Source: Medicago truncatula
Lineage: Eukaryota > Streptophyta > Magnoliopsida > Fabales > Fabaceae
Direction of reading: 5' to 3'
DNA length: 64,000 bases
Assembly (NCBI RefSeq): GCF_003473485.1
Contig: NC_053042.1
Location: 7,153,501-7,217,500, forward strand
Shown here: one piece after another, positions 45,505 to 56,300 of the stretch
How the letters are laid out: each line of letters begins with the position of its first letter
How positions within the stretch are numbered: position 1 is the stretch's first letter
Made by a program: the position numbers and the translations under genes
Notes under the pieces: generated by a model
Databases searched by the model: none
What the model saw: the letters and a program-made list of their open reading frames with translations, nothing else
Told to the model about the DNA's origin: nothing

Positions 45505-47614
45505 ATAATATTTCACAATAGTCAATACTGATTCAAAAGCTGCTGTAGAGTTTCTGGCCAAATACTGTGTCAATAGGCTGCAGTAACATTAGGTCCTATA
45601 ATAGCATAACATGTACATGCACAAAACTTAAAGCAGGGAAGTTGATGTTGGCTAAATCCTCTGAAATATTCAAATATTGACAATGAAAATTAGCATCGGT
45701 GGTGCATGAAAAACAACAGAAATGTGGTAATATGACAAAAATTATAGTAAATCACACTCGATATTCAATTTTTCTTGTAAGGTGTATAATTAGTTTGGTG
45801 TACCGTATTCATTTAAAGTTTCTAATCTTTGTATCATTGTTCAAGATGGAAACCTCGATTGACTAGACCAAATAATAGGTTTGATTTAAGCTCATACGAC
45901 TTCTTTTTTTGACAAGTAAGCTCATAGGACTTTGTTTTGAAGATCTTGCCTCCTAATATGAGTAGATTGTTGATCATACTAGTGAACTTTCTCAAATATG
46001 AGCCCTACCATGAATCGATGATCCGTGTTTATTGGATTCACTACATTCACAGATCTCGATTGTTGTATAATAATTGGACGAAAACTCATATTTTAAGATG
46101 TATATCAAAACTAATATGATGAAAATAAAATATAAGTTGTCTGATCTTCATCGAACGAGACTTCTTGACTTTGATTGCATGCTCTTATGACTGCAGCAAA
46201 TCCGAGTCCATAATGTACTATCATGTCTGTAGTGATTACATGGTTCACACGCTTATTTAAATGTCAGATTGTACGCGTTTCGGTGATAGGAGAAGCGGAG
46301 GCAATTGATGCTACAGAAGCAGGGGACTGATATTTTTGTATGTAGATGTCAAAGGTTTATCACTTGAAGAATGCTACAAGGCAGTGGTGGGTCTGTTATT
46401 CGTTCTCTTGGTGAAGTGAGATTAGATAATTGGCAGTGGATGTACAAATCGATAAGTCTAATTCATAGAAATTTGTCTCCTTTGCGTTCTTCCTTTACAA
46501 GTCATCTCTTTACCATTAAATCAAATGCCGGTTGTTGTTCCAAGATTCCAATCCAATCTTGGAAGTTTAGACATATTTTCTTGGAAACTTACAAGTACAC
46601 AATATATTTGAGTTTGATTACAGTAGGATTTGCAATTACCGATAAATATAAAACACCACCAAGTTCATGGTTGCTTCAATTTTCTTTACTGTTAATTGAG
46701 CAAATTATCTGAGTTGACTGAGTTGTTAATTGAGCAAATTATCTTAGTTTTTTTTTTTAAAGAAGCTAAACTAACCCACCTAAATTGACACCGAAGAATA
46801 CCAACCTTAAAACCTTGAGCAAATTACCTAAGTTGTATGCATTTATATTACAAGTTAGGTTTTTTTTTTTGGTCCATACAAGTAGGTTTTAATTTAACAT
46901 TTTTAATATAATGATCTCACAAGTTTTTTTTTTAATTTTTCGTGAGCAAACTCGTTTCACATAAGGATACAAATTACAATGGGATTAGCTAACTGAACTT
47001 GAACTTCATTTTATTTTATTTTGAAAAATGGCTTGCAATGGTAACAATAAAAGTTGAGCATGTCCTAAATCCTGATCCAGACTGCTGAAATTCCTCACCA
47101 CAAACTTAATCTTAGTGGCTCTTACTGACCATGCACTGCAAAACTAACAGACATGCAAAGAATATTCACAACTCAAACACCCATAGTTTTGTTCTCTCAT
47201 CCCCTTTATAAAGACTCACCTCAAATAGCTAGTGAATCCTACCTCAAATCAATTAAAATAAACAGTGCCAATATAACAATGTATGAAAACATTGAAACAA
47301 TGTACCAAAGAATCCCCGATTGTTGATATTAAGAAATATTGCAGCACATTAGACTCGACCCCTTCACTCAACATTTTTATCGTGAGTTTCAGTAAATAGT
47401 ATCATAGAGAAAATTGTAAATAGTAGGTTCAAGTCTATCAAATGGAGCTACTAAAACGTTTACAGTGATCAGCCATGGATGAATATCAGAAACAAACAAG
47501 ATTAAGCAAAGAAAATACATCAACAAGATATCTTCTCCCATGACACACTCAACATGAAACCTATTCATTTTTAAAGAACAGTTTTTAACACATCAAATAC
47601 TGGATCATAAATTA
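45505..47614. other. intergenic, no gene recognised
   Basis: A 113-codon frame at 46371-46712 (+) shows no known domain and no splice context. The last 300-400 bases likely contain the 3'UTR of PAF1. Confidence 0.5.
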
Positions 47615-50600
47615 TCAAATGTCCATTGGAGAACCACCTTGGTCGGCCCCACCTTGGTTTCCAGCACCACCTTGATCTGCACCAGAAGCCTGATCTGTAG
47701 CAGCATCCTGCTCAGCTGCAGCCTCAGGTTCAGCAGGTGCAGTTTCTTCCTCCCTCACAATCTCAAAAGTGTCGATCAACTGTTGAACAGTTTCCTGATC
47801 CAAAATGTGGAATGGCTCACCAACTCCAACCACAGCAATGGTGCATACGGAGCTCCTGAGCTTTTCACCTTGCAAGGACTCCCTAGTTGCAATGAGCGCA
47901 TCTTTGATCAGATCTTCCCGGGAGGAGGCTGTGAAATTGTTAAATTTGCGTTCCAAATATGTCTTTGCAGCTTGTGAGCGTGAACCGATTGCAAATGCCT
48001 GATATTCAAAATAGTTTCCGCTTGGGCAGTTATAATAGAGGTGAGCCCCTGATTCATCTAATCCAGCTACAAGAAGACCAACACCATAAGGACGCTTCCA
48101 TGATCGCTGAGTGCAAACCTGCCACTCAAAATTACATCATAAATACTGGTGAGCAAGAGAGATTTCAGTTCTAATAAATTTTGCAAATAATCCTTTTTCT
48201 TTTCCATGTAATATACAAGATACGATACAAACACAAACTTTACCCCCCACACACACCCCATCCAACTTTCTATTAATAGAACACAATTTTAAACATAAAT
48301 CATAAAATTAATGCTCACCATGTTGATTAACTAACCAAATGTTTTAGTTTATTGAATAAATTAAACAGATCAGATTCACATATAGTAGTAACTATATATA
48401 GTTAGAAACAGCAAAAAGAGGGGTACTTCCAAAAGTGTTGTTTACACTTTATTGTTGCAACTCTATCAACTGAAAGATCATTAAACCCAATAAGAAGAGT
48501 AAAATTTCTTATTTCTTATATTACTTCAAGTCACAAGATTAACTGAACCCTATTCATCCAGTTCTTCTACAAGCAAGTTATATTGAATCAATAGAACAAT
48601 AATTGAATCAATAGAACAATAATTTATGCTCAGTTCTTCTACCAACTGAGCATAAATTAAACAGATCAGATTCACATATAGTAGTAACTATATATAGTTA
48701 GAAACAGCAAAAAGAGGGGTACTTCCAAAAGTGCTGTTTACACTTTATTGTTGCAACTCTATCAACTGAAAGATCATTAAACCCAATAAGAAGAGTAAAA
48801 TTTCTTACTTCTTACTTCAAGTCACAAGATTAACTGAACCCTATTCATCCAGTTCTTCTACAAGCAAGTTATATCAAATCAATAGAACAATAATTTGTGT
48901 TCCACTTCACCCCATAAAACAGCCACCTCAGCATAGATTTCCATGAGATAATAACTAAAACAACAATGAGATGCATAACATGAAGTTTTGAACAAAAATA
49001 TTAGCATTCAGGATTTCTCTATGCATGCCTTAATTGTGTTATGAGCTGTTGAAGTTTCAGAAATTGAACCAACAGCCTCTCACGACAGTATAGCCAAAGG
49101 TCACAGCAATGTATTGAATACCTATAGAGTCGATCGACCCCTACAATGCTAAGTAAATCACGTGTCGCTGTTTCCCTACTCAAAACCTTGAAAGAGAAGA
49201 CGTTCCAGATGCATCACATTATATACTCAATGACAGTCATTTTGTATTTAAGAACTTATTTAGAAAGCCTTGACAGATAATGAAAGTAAGATATCAAAGT
49301 TCACTTTCCCATAACTATGAGGTCCACCACTAGAACATCCATAATGGATCGTAACAAATCAGTATACAGTTCCTTTGACATTCATTAGGATGCATAAATT
49401 AGTCCCAATTTGAATAACTACACCACAGTCTAACTCCATCTCTATCATATGAATTATAAAATATCTTAATCAACAAACAGTTTCACTATTAACACAACAT
49501 TTACACTTGAGCAAAATTTAGAAAATAGAAAGTATGAAACTAAGTGAAGAAAGAAAAGATACTGCGCACCAGTATCTCTGTACTTCCATATAAGTCTACG
49601 AAATAGGTAATGCCAAATAACAGCTCAAAAGTCATGTCCTTATGTTTGAACAAACTTCTCCACACACATTTATATACTTCTGGGTATAAGTTGGAATTAG
49701 CTTCTGCATCTCAATTTTTTAGAAAATTCTCTTCTGTCTTATTGACAAACACGATGGAGTTACAAAGATTATTTCACAAGTTAAAATCATAAACGTATTT
49801 TAATTGAGAAGCTCTCCTATGCTAATCCAACTTGACCATCAATGTGAGCCGTGTCAAAAACCAAACATCAAGAGTATGTTTGGATGAGCGACAGGTTTGG
49901 CAAAATCAAGGCTGGCAAAAACTAAATTTGGAGCTTCAACAAAATCATAGTATCACCATGATTTTGTCAAAGTTGCCGCCATTTCCAACAAGCAACAAGT
50001 CATTTTCAGAAAACAAGAGTCATCAAAAGCACCACAATCACGAACAAAGACACTCAACCAATTAAAAACCTCAGATTCTCAAGACATTCAAATAATAACA
50101 AAATACAACAGGAAGAAACATATCCAAACACCATAGAAGTATCATAGTATTTTGCATACCCGGATTGGACAACTCCTGTACCTCCCTCACAAAAACAACC
50201 AAGTGGAAAGGAAACTAATGACATGTTCTACTTTTGGTGTTTCTTATTTCTATTTTCAAGGATAAAATAAACATTAGAAAACACATCTTAAAAATTCAGA
50301 CAAATTTCTAAACATTGTTTTTAATGTTTCCTAAAATACATTCTCGCCAGTCAGCTTCCATTTTCTCCCTCACAATTTCAAAGAACACACACTCAAATGT
50401 CACTCCAACCAATCAAAAATTTGAAAATATTGTTAGAAAGCAACAACAACAACAACCAAGCCTTTTCCCACTAAGTGGGGTCAGCTACATGGATCAAATT
50501 AGGCCAAAATGTTCTATCATTCACCGTATTTCGGTCCAACTCATTAATTACCAAATCATTTCTAATAGTTTCTAAATGTTAGTATGTTAATTGTTAGGTT

Positions 50601-51234
50601 AGTTTCTCTTTGTCAGGATTCGAACCCCGGACCTTTAACTCATTAGAATCAAATATTGCTAATAGTTTCTAAATAATCTCAAATATTGCTGACACTATTA
50701 AGATACACATGCATGAGAAATCAAATCATGGATGTGTTCAAATACAATCCATTAAAATTACTTAATTTAACCTTATTGAATTACTGAGTTAAACCCTAAA
50801 AAACCCTAGCTACAATTTCAAAACCCTAATTAGAATAATTCAAACAAACAGGGATAAAAACGGAAAACGGAGAGTGACCTAACCTGAGCCTTATCGGCGA
50901 GCTGAACAACGAGACGACCAACAGGAAGAGGCGATTCATAAGTGTAATTATAGTTAATGCATTCAGATCTCATGTACCGGGAAAGAACACGGCCATCGGC
51001 GGTGAGACCGGCGATGGCAACACCGATGTGATCATCAACCTTAAAGATCTTCTTCTGATGAGAAGATAATTCGGAATTGGCTTTGTTAACACACGCGAGA
51101 ACCACGTGAGTTTTGGATCGGAGACCTATTGCTGCTGAACCTTGCTTAACTGCTTCCATGGCGTATTCCACCTGGAAGAGTCTTCCCGCCGGTGACCATG
51201 TTGTTACGTCGGTATCGTATTGATTTCTAAACAT
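47615..51234 (-). CDS. PAF1: 20S proteasome subunit alpha-6 (PAF, alpha type-1)
   Basis: Two exons (50884-51234 and 47615-48118) join in frame at GCTCAG|GTTTGC to 284 residues; plant PAF proteins are about 278. The N-terminal alpha-subunit signature is complete ([20 protein letters not shown]), followed by the beta-sandwich core ([41 protein letters not shown]). The C-terminal tail is rich in Ala, Glu, Gln and Gly ([20 protein letters not shown]) and ends GGSPMDI, as in this subunit. Alpha subunits form the outer rings and gate of the 20S core and have no catalytic Thr. The 2.8-kb intron holds a tandem duplication, an RTE tail and telo-boxes. Site II motifs lie upstream. Confidence 0.97.
48361..48893. 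repeat. 296-bp tandem duplication in the PAF1 intron
   Basis: TTAAACAGATCAGATTCACA starts both copies (48361 and 48657). The copies match closely for about 240 bases, with a few substitutions and one small deletion. The first ends with a duplicated AATTGAATCAATAGAACAAT and a hairpin next to the second. Confidence 0.93.
50441..50576 (-). mobile_element. RTE-type LINE 3' end in the PAF1 intron
   Basis: Reversed, it reads as the same family: AGAAACTATTAGAAATGAT, then TTGATCCATGTAGCTGACCC, CACTTAGTGGG, AAAAGGCTTGGTTGTTGTTG. The tail is (CAA)n on the + strand at 50441-50456. Confidence 0.8.
50612..50640 (-). other. tRNA/SINE-like B-box motif
   Basis: On the - strand the segment reads GGTCCGGGGTTCGAATCCTG, with the RNA polymerase III B-box core GGTTCGAATCC. 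No A box or cloverleaf of a tRNA precedes it, so it is more likely a SINE or tRNA-derived relic than a tRNA gene. Confidence 0.3.
50791..50828 (+). promoter_or_regulatory. telo-box cluster in PAF1 intron 1
   Basis: AAACCCTA occurs at 50791, 50801 and 50821, 56-93 bases inside the first intron of PAF1. Telo-boxes near the 5' end are common in growth-linked plant genes. Confidence 0.6.
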
Positions 51235-51354
51235 CTCCGATTTTGATTTTGTGATCGGCGAAGTTTTCTTACTCGCGAAACTAACTACTCAAGCTTCCTT
51301 TTCCTTTTCCTTTTGTTTACTCTTTTCTTTATGAACAAGACACTTTAGACATTT

Positions 51355-51379
51355 TGGGCTTTCGTTGGTCCAATGGGCT
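51355..51379 (+). promoter_or_regulatory. site II motifs upstream of PAF1
   Basis: TGGGCT at 51355-51360 and 51374-51379 lies 120-145 bases upstream of the start codon, a typical place and spacing for paired TGGGCY elements. Confidence 0.6.
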
Positions 51380-53364
51380 CTGATCTTTTTTTTTTGTTTG
51401 CTTTTTACTTTTCCCACCATATTCACGCGCGTCATATAAAATTTCCGAAAATATCATTTTTTCGGATTCTAAAATCCGAATAAGATTGTTTGGTATTTTC
51501 GGTTTCTAAAATCCAAAACTTCACGCACTGCATTTTTTGTGTTGTATTTGATGTTAAAGGTCTCTGCTGACCGTCGTAAAATCCCCGTATAAATTGCAAA
51601 ACAATTGCAGAGATTCTATGAATGGTTGACCATGACACCATAAACACTCATAAAAAAACTAAAAAAAATGTTAAAAGTAAAAAAATATGGGAAGTGAAGA
51701 ATGAATGAAATTGTTGAAGCATGCAATGCTATTTATAACTTTAATACATTCGTAGATCATAACTACAGTTAAATGAAACGTTTTCATTGCTCCAAACGAT
51801 CAAAAACACATTAAACACCACAATCCGTTTAAACCTTGGGTGAAACACCACATTTCACCTAATCTGGGAGGTTTCAGATTCTACAATCTAAAATATTCTT
51901 AATACATTCGAATTATATAATTTAAATAGCAACTAGTCTGCGAGAAAAAAAATAATTTGGTTATTTGTTTTTGTTTTATATGATCCGATCTTTTACCTTA
52001 AACAATTTTTTTTCTCACCATATTTTTTTTTTCTCGTGCAAGGTATTTTGACTATAAAATCGAAATGTTTAACGTATTTTATAGAGTTTTGTAGGGTGCT
52101 TATCATAACATAATTAGGTAATATACATTGAGATTGAAAGATATTAAATTGGATAAAGAAATATCCATCAGTCCATTTGATTGAAGAGGGCCAGGTAAGA
52201 TGATGATACCAACAAAAGAAACGAGTAAAAGTATCAACATGTCCTTGTTTTGTTTGTATGCATGCACTGGTTGGTGATGACCAAAGCAGTAGGCATTAGA
52301 CAGCTGTATGCATCATCAACACAATAAGCCACGCAAACTTTAACATTTTTAATCACAACCCCAAAGTGTCATACCCAAACTACCCCCTAATAATGACGTT
52401 ATAATACGGCACTTTTCCCTAGCAAAACGACAGCAAAAAGGAAAAACAAAGCACCTCTCTATTTTTAAAAATTATTTTTGAGAATCTTGTTGAAAAAAGT
52501 ATTATTCCTACTATCTACTACTTCAAGATCGATTAATTTGAATAGTTGAATTTCTACCGTCCATTTATGAAGTTTAATTTAAAGTCAAAAATCGAACACG
52601 ATATATTGAGAGAGCCACACTCTTATTATCGAACACGATGCATTGAGAGAGTCTCACTCTTACTCTAATATGTTAAGCCAATTAAAATGAAGCTTTTATT
52701 CAAGCATAAATACATTGATGATACCAATTTTTTTAGTTTAACCAAGATATTAAAGTTAAAACCAAGTTGACGCTAATCTTTACATCAAAGATTACAACTC
52801 TTGTTGATATTATTATTAGAGAAATACTAAAGAGTGCTATTACGATATTGATTAAATGAACAAAAATAGAAATACGATGATGAGAAATGACAAAAAAGAT
52901 TGAATTCAACTCTTTTAAAAATTAAAAAACTGTTATTTTCAACACAAAACTACTACTTTTAATTTTTTTAACAAAATTGTTAACTCTAATAAGCCAGACC
53001 TTATTACACTTATTTTGTTGAGAATCACCTATTCAGCCGGTTACCAATACTTCTGCCGGTTACTACACCTCTTAAGATTAACCAACGGCTACTAATAAAT
53101 AACCAGAATAGCCGGTTTCCAAACTCACACAACACGCATTGATAGCGTTTTCTTTTTCTGACGGTTAATACCGCGATTTTTATTATTTTTTTCCCTCTCA
53201 TTCCGTTGGAAAAGTCACTTTCACTCTTTTTTCTTCTCTGAATCACGTTTCGTGCTTCTTCTCTTCTTCGTTTCTCACTCTGCAAAATCATTTCGTACCT
53301 TCGCAGAGTAAAAAAAACACGAACGAAGAAGACGAAAGAGAAGAATCTCGCCGTCGCCGTCGTC
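51380..53364. other. intergenic between divergent PAF1 and auxilin-like genes
   Basis: AT-rich. A short tandem motif (ATCGAACACGAT..ATTGAGAGAG) occurs at about 52589 and 52627. The last ~150 bases before 53365 are pyrimidine-rich and probably 5'UTR. No gene was recognised. Confidence 0.5.
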
Positions 53365-56300
53365 ATGGAGTTCGGAGCCACCACCTCAACACTAACAAAG
53401 AAGCACTCCAACAGCTACTCCGTCACCGGAAGATCTGCTTACGACGGCGTTTTTGCTACTCCAATCAAGCTAAGAACTCCAAGCTTCTCTCAATTTGATG
53501 ATTACAACGAGGTTTTCGGTTGCTCAGATGCTTCTTCTTCGATTCCGATTCTCGAACTTCCGGAGCTCAATGAAAGTAGAATGGTTGAAGATTTTCAGCG
53601 TTCAAACCTCGATTACTCCAAAGTCTTCAGCGGTTTCGACAATCTAGACACTACTGTACCTTTTGAGGAACTGATTCCGAAGCCTAAAGCATCGAAACGG
53701 TGAGTTTTACTTGTTGATGTATTTTAGGGTTTTGTTCATTTTATTGTGTAATTTGAATCGTTTATTTGCATGCGTTTTGGTGTTTTGCTTGAAATTGAGA
53801 ATGTTTGTTCTTTGATTTTGTGGCCTTTTCCTTTTGACTGATTTGTCGGTCATGTGAATTTTCTTCAATGAGAAGTTAACTAGTTAAGTGCTTTTTTCTT
53901 TATTATTTTATGTACTTTTTTTTTGTTTTGTTTCAAAAGTAAATCTTGAATCAATGAGAATCTACTGCTATAATTGCACACTTTTCTATACAAAATTAAG
54001 CAAAAGCTTTCCAAAAGGGGTTACTTTATTGTACCAATCAATTTTTGCATTATCATTGAAGGGTTGGATTAACTTATTTGAGTTTATCTCCCGACATAAA
54101 CACTTGTTAAAGAGTTTGAAAGAACTTATGAAAATCGCTTATGACATATTCATAAGTTATTTTCAGCTTATTTTCATAAGTTCTCCAAGATAGCTTATGA
54201 AAACAGCTTATAGATTATACAAAAATAGTAATCTAACTTTATTTTAACTTTTGTTATAAAAATAGTTTATATATAAGCGCTTATCAAGATAAGTGCCTAT
54301 GCTATAAACTGCAAATGAAAGTGTTTATCCAAACTGGGCCTGATTGGTTGTAGCTTGTGAGGTGCTTAGAATAAAGACGTTAACCTTAATGGTGTTCTTG
54401 ACATGTTATTCTATAGGAGCAAAGTCAAAAGTGGAGAACAATCTTGCAGGGAAGATCGTGTTAATTCTTCAAAGGAAATCCCGGTGATATCACCTTCATC
54501 CAATGGAGCCAAAACGATCAATATGTCATATCATAAAGTTAACCAAGGAAGTGAAAATGGAACAAATGGGACAACACATATAGCTAAACTCCATGCTGTC
54601 CCTGCTTACACTTGTTTAATTGAAGAAGTCAGTTCAGTAAAGACGAGCAGGGCTAAATGGTCTATTCCAGCAGCAAAGGATGCTTTTTCTGGTATTCATT
54701 GTGATGAGGGGATAAAAGAAGGCGGACGTTGTGATAAATCATCTGTCGATGCTTCATCTAATAATGTCAAAAAACAGTTTTCCAACAATGGAGGGAAAGC
54801 TATAAATAGATCCGACTCTGTTGATATGTTTTATGATGAGGGGATAAAAGAAGGTGGACTTTGTGATAAATCATCTGTCCATGCTTCACCTAATAATGTC
54901 AAAAAACAGTCTTCCAACAATGGAGGGAAAGCTATAAATAGATCCGACTCTGTTGATATGTTTTATGATGCATGCGAGACTAGCAAGGGAAGTGACACAG
55001 TTCATGAAATCAAAGTTCCTCCTTCACAGACTGTAACAGATAATTTGGATCATTATAATGACATTGATACTTCGAGATCAACGGCAACCAAATGCCAAGC
55101 ATCTCAAAGTGGCACATATGAAAGTGCTGCTGGTGCTGATTCACCGACATACCTAGAAGACACAGTTGACTCAAATTCAGCGGCAGCAGCTTCTGTAGCT
55201 GCTTTAAGGAAGGCTATAGAAGAGGCTCAAATGAAAATAAAGGTTGCAAAAGAATCAATGAGAAGAAAGAAAGAAGGCTTTCCTGATCATGTCAAACAGA
55301 AGTCTAGTATTGATTTGAAAGTCAAGGAAAAAAAGGAAGCTAAACTTGCATGCAAAACATCGAAAGTTAAAGAGATTAATACAAGGCAAACATTTGGAGA
55401 AATGGATGCCTTGCTGCAAGTTTCTTCTGATGTAGGAAAGCTACCGATGAGAACAGAGAAAGTAAGATCAGATATTGGGGATAAAGAAATGTGTACTGCA
55501 AATGAAGCCGTACAAGAAGTACAGAACAAATTGAAATTGTCTCCAGACAAACATAAGGAAGAGGTTGAACTGAAAGAAGCAGATCATAAAGGAAAAAATC
55601 TTGAGCTTAAAGAGGCAGGAAATGCTAAGAAAGTCCCTTATATTAAAAACACTGGTAGGAATGCCACCGAAAAACCTGAAGAATCTGATCATGCAATTGA
55701 AATGGTTGAGGAATATTGGGAGCAGGAGAATGGTGAAGAAAAGGTTCGTGCAGTTAATGAAGCAAGTTATTGTGAAGAACTTGTCCATGAAACTAAACAA
55801 AAGTGTCAAGAAGTTGCTGGTGAAACAAACCTGATTCACGAGACACTTGACAGTGGAGTGACAGACAAGAGGTTGAAGGTTAAAGAAGTTGAGAACAAGG
55901 TTACACCGTTTAATGAACCAAAAGGCTCTGTAATTAACCTAGGTGGGAAATCGTCGATGATGAGAAAGAAAGAAAGTATTGGCTATAAGCCAGAAGATGG
56001 TAAAAAGACTAAATGGTCCATTGATCAGGAAGAATGCCAAAAAATATTGAGAGCTATTCAGGAACTTGGAAATGGTGACAGAGAAATTTCTCAAGAGCAA
56101 AAAGAAAGTGAGAATAAAGTTGAAGTGGTCAGTGAGTTTGAAGAATGTGAATTGACAGAGTCTCCGGAGCTATTAGACAATGAGGGACCGTGCAGTCCTC
56201 ATCATTCAGAATTAATAAGCATGGACAAAGAAATATATAATTCAGGGTGTTTAGAAGACAAAAAGAGAAGGAATGCATCTGGTTCTTGGGATGTAAATCA

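Noticed and set aside
46371-46712. 113-codon frame on the + strand
   Set aside because: No recognised domain, no splice sites that extend it and no conserved-looking motif.
50612-50640. Possible tRNA gene on the - strand
   Set aside because: A B box is visible, but there is no A box, acceptor stem or anticodon arm; kept only as a weak tRNA-like motif.
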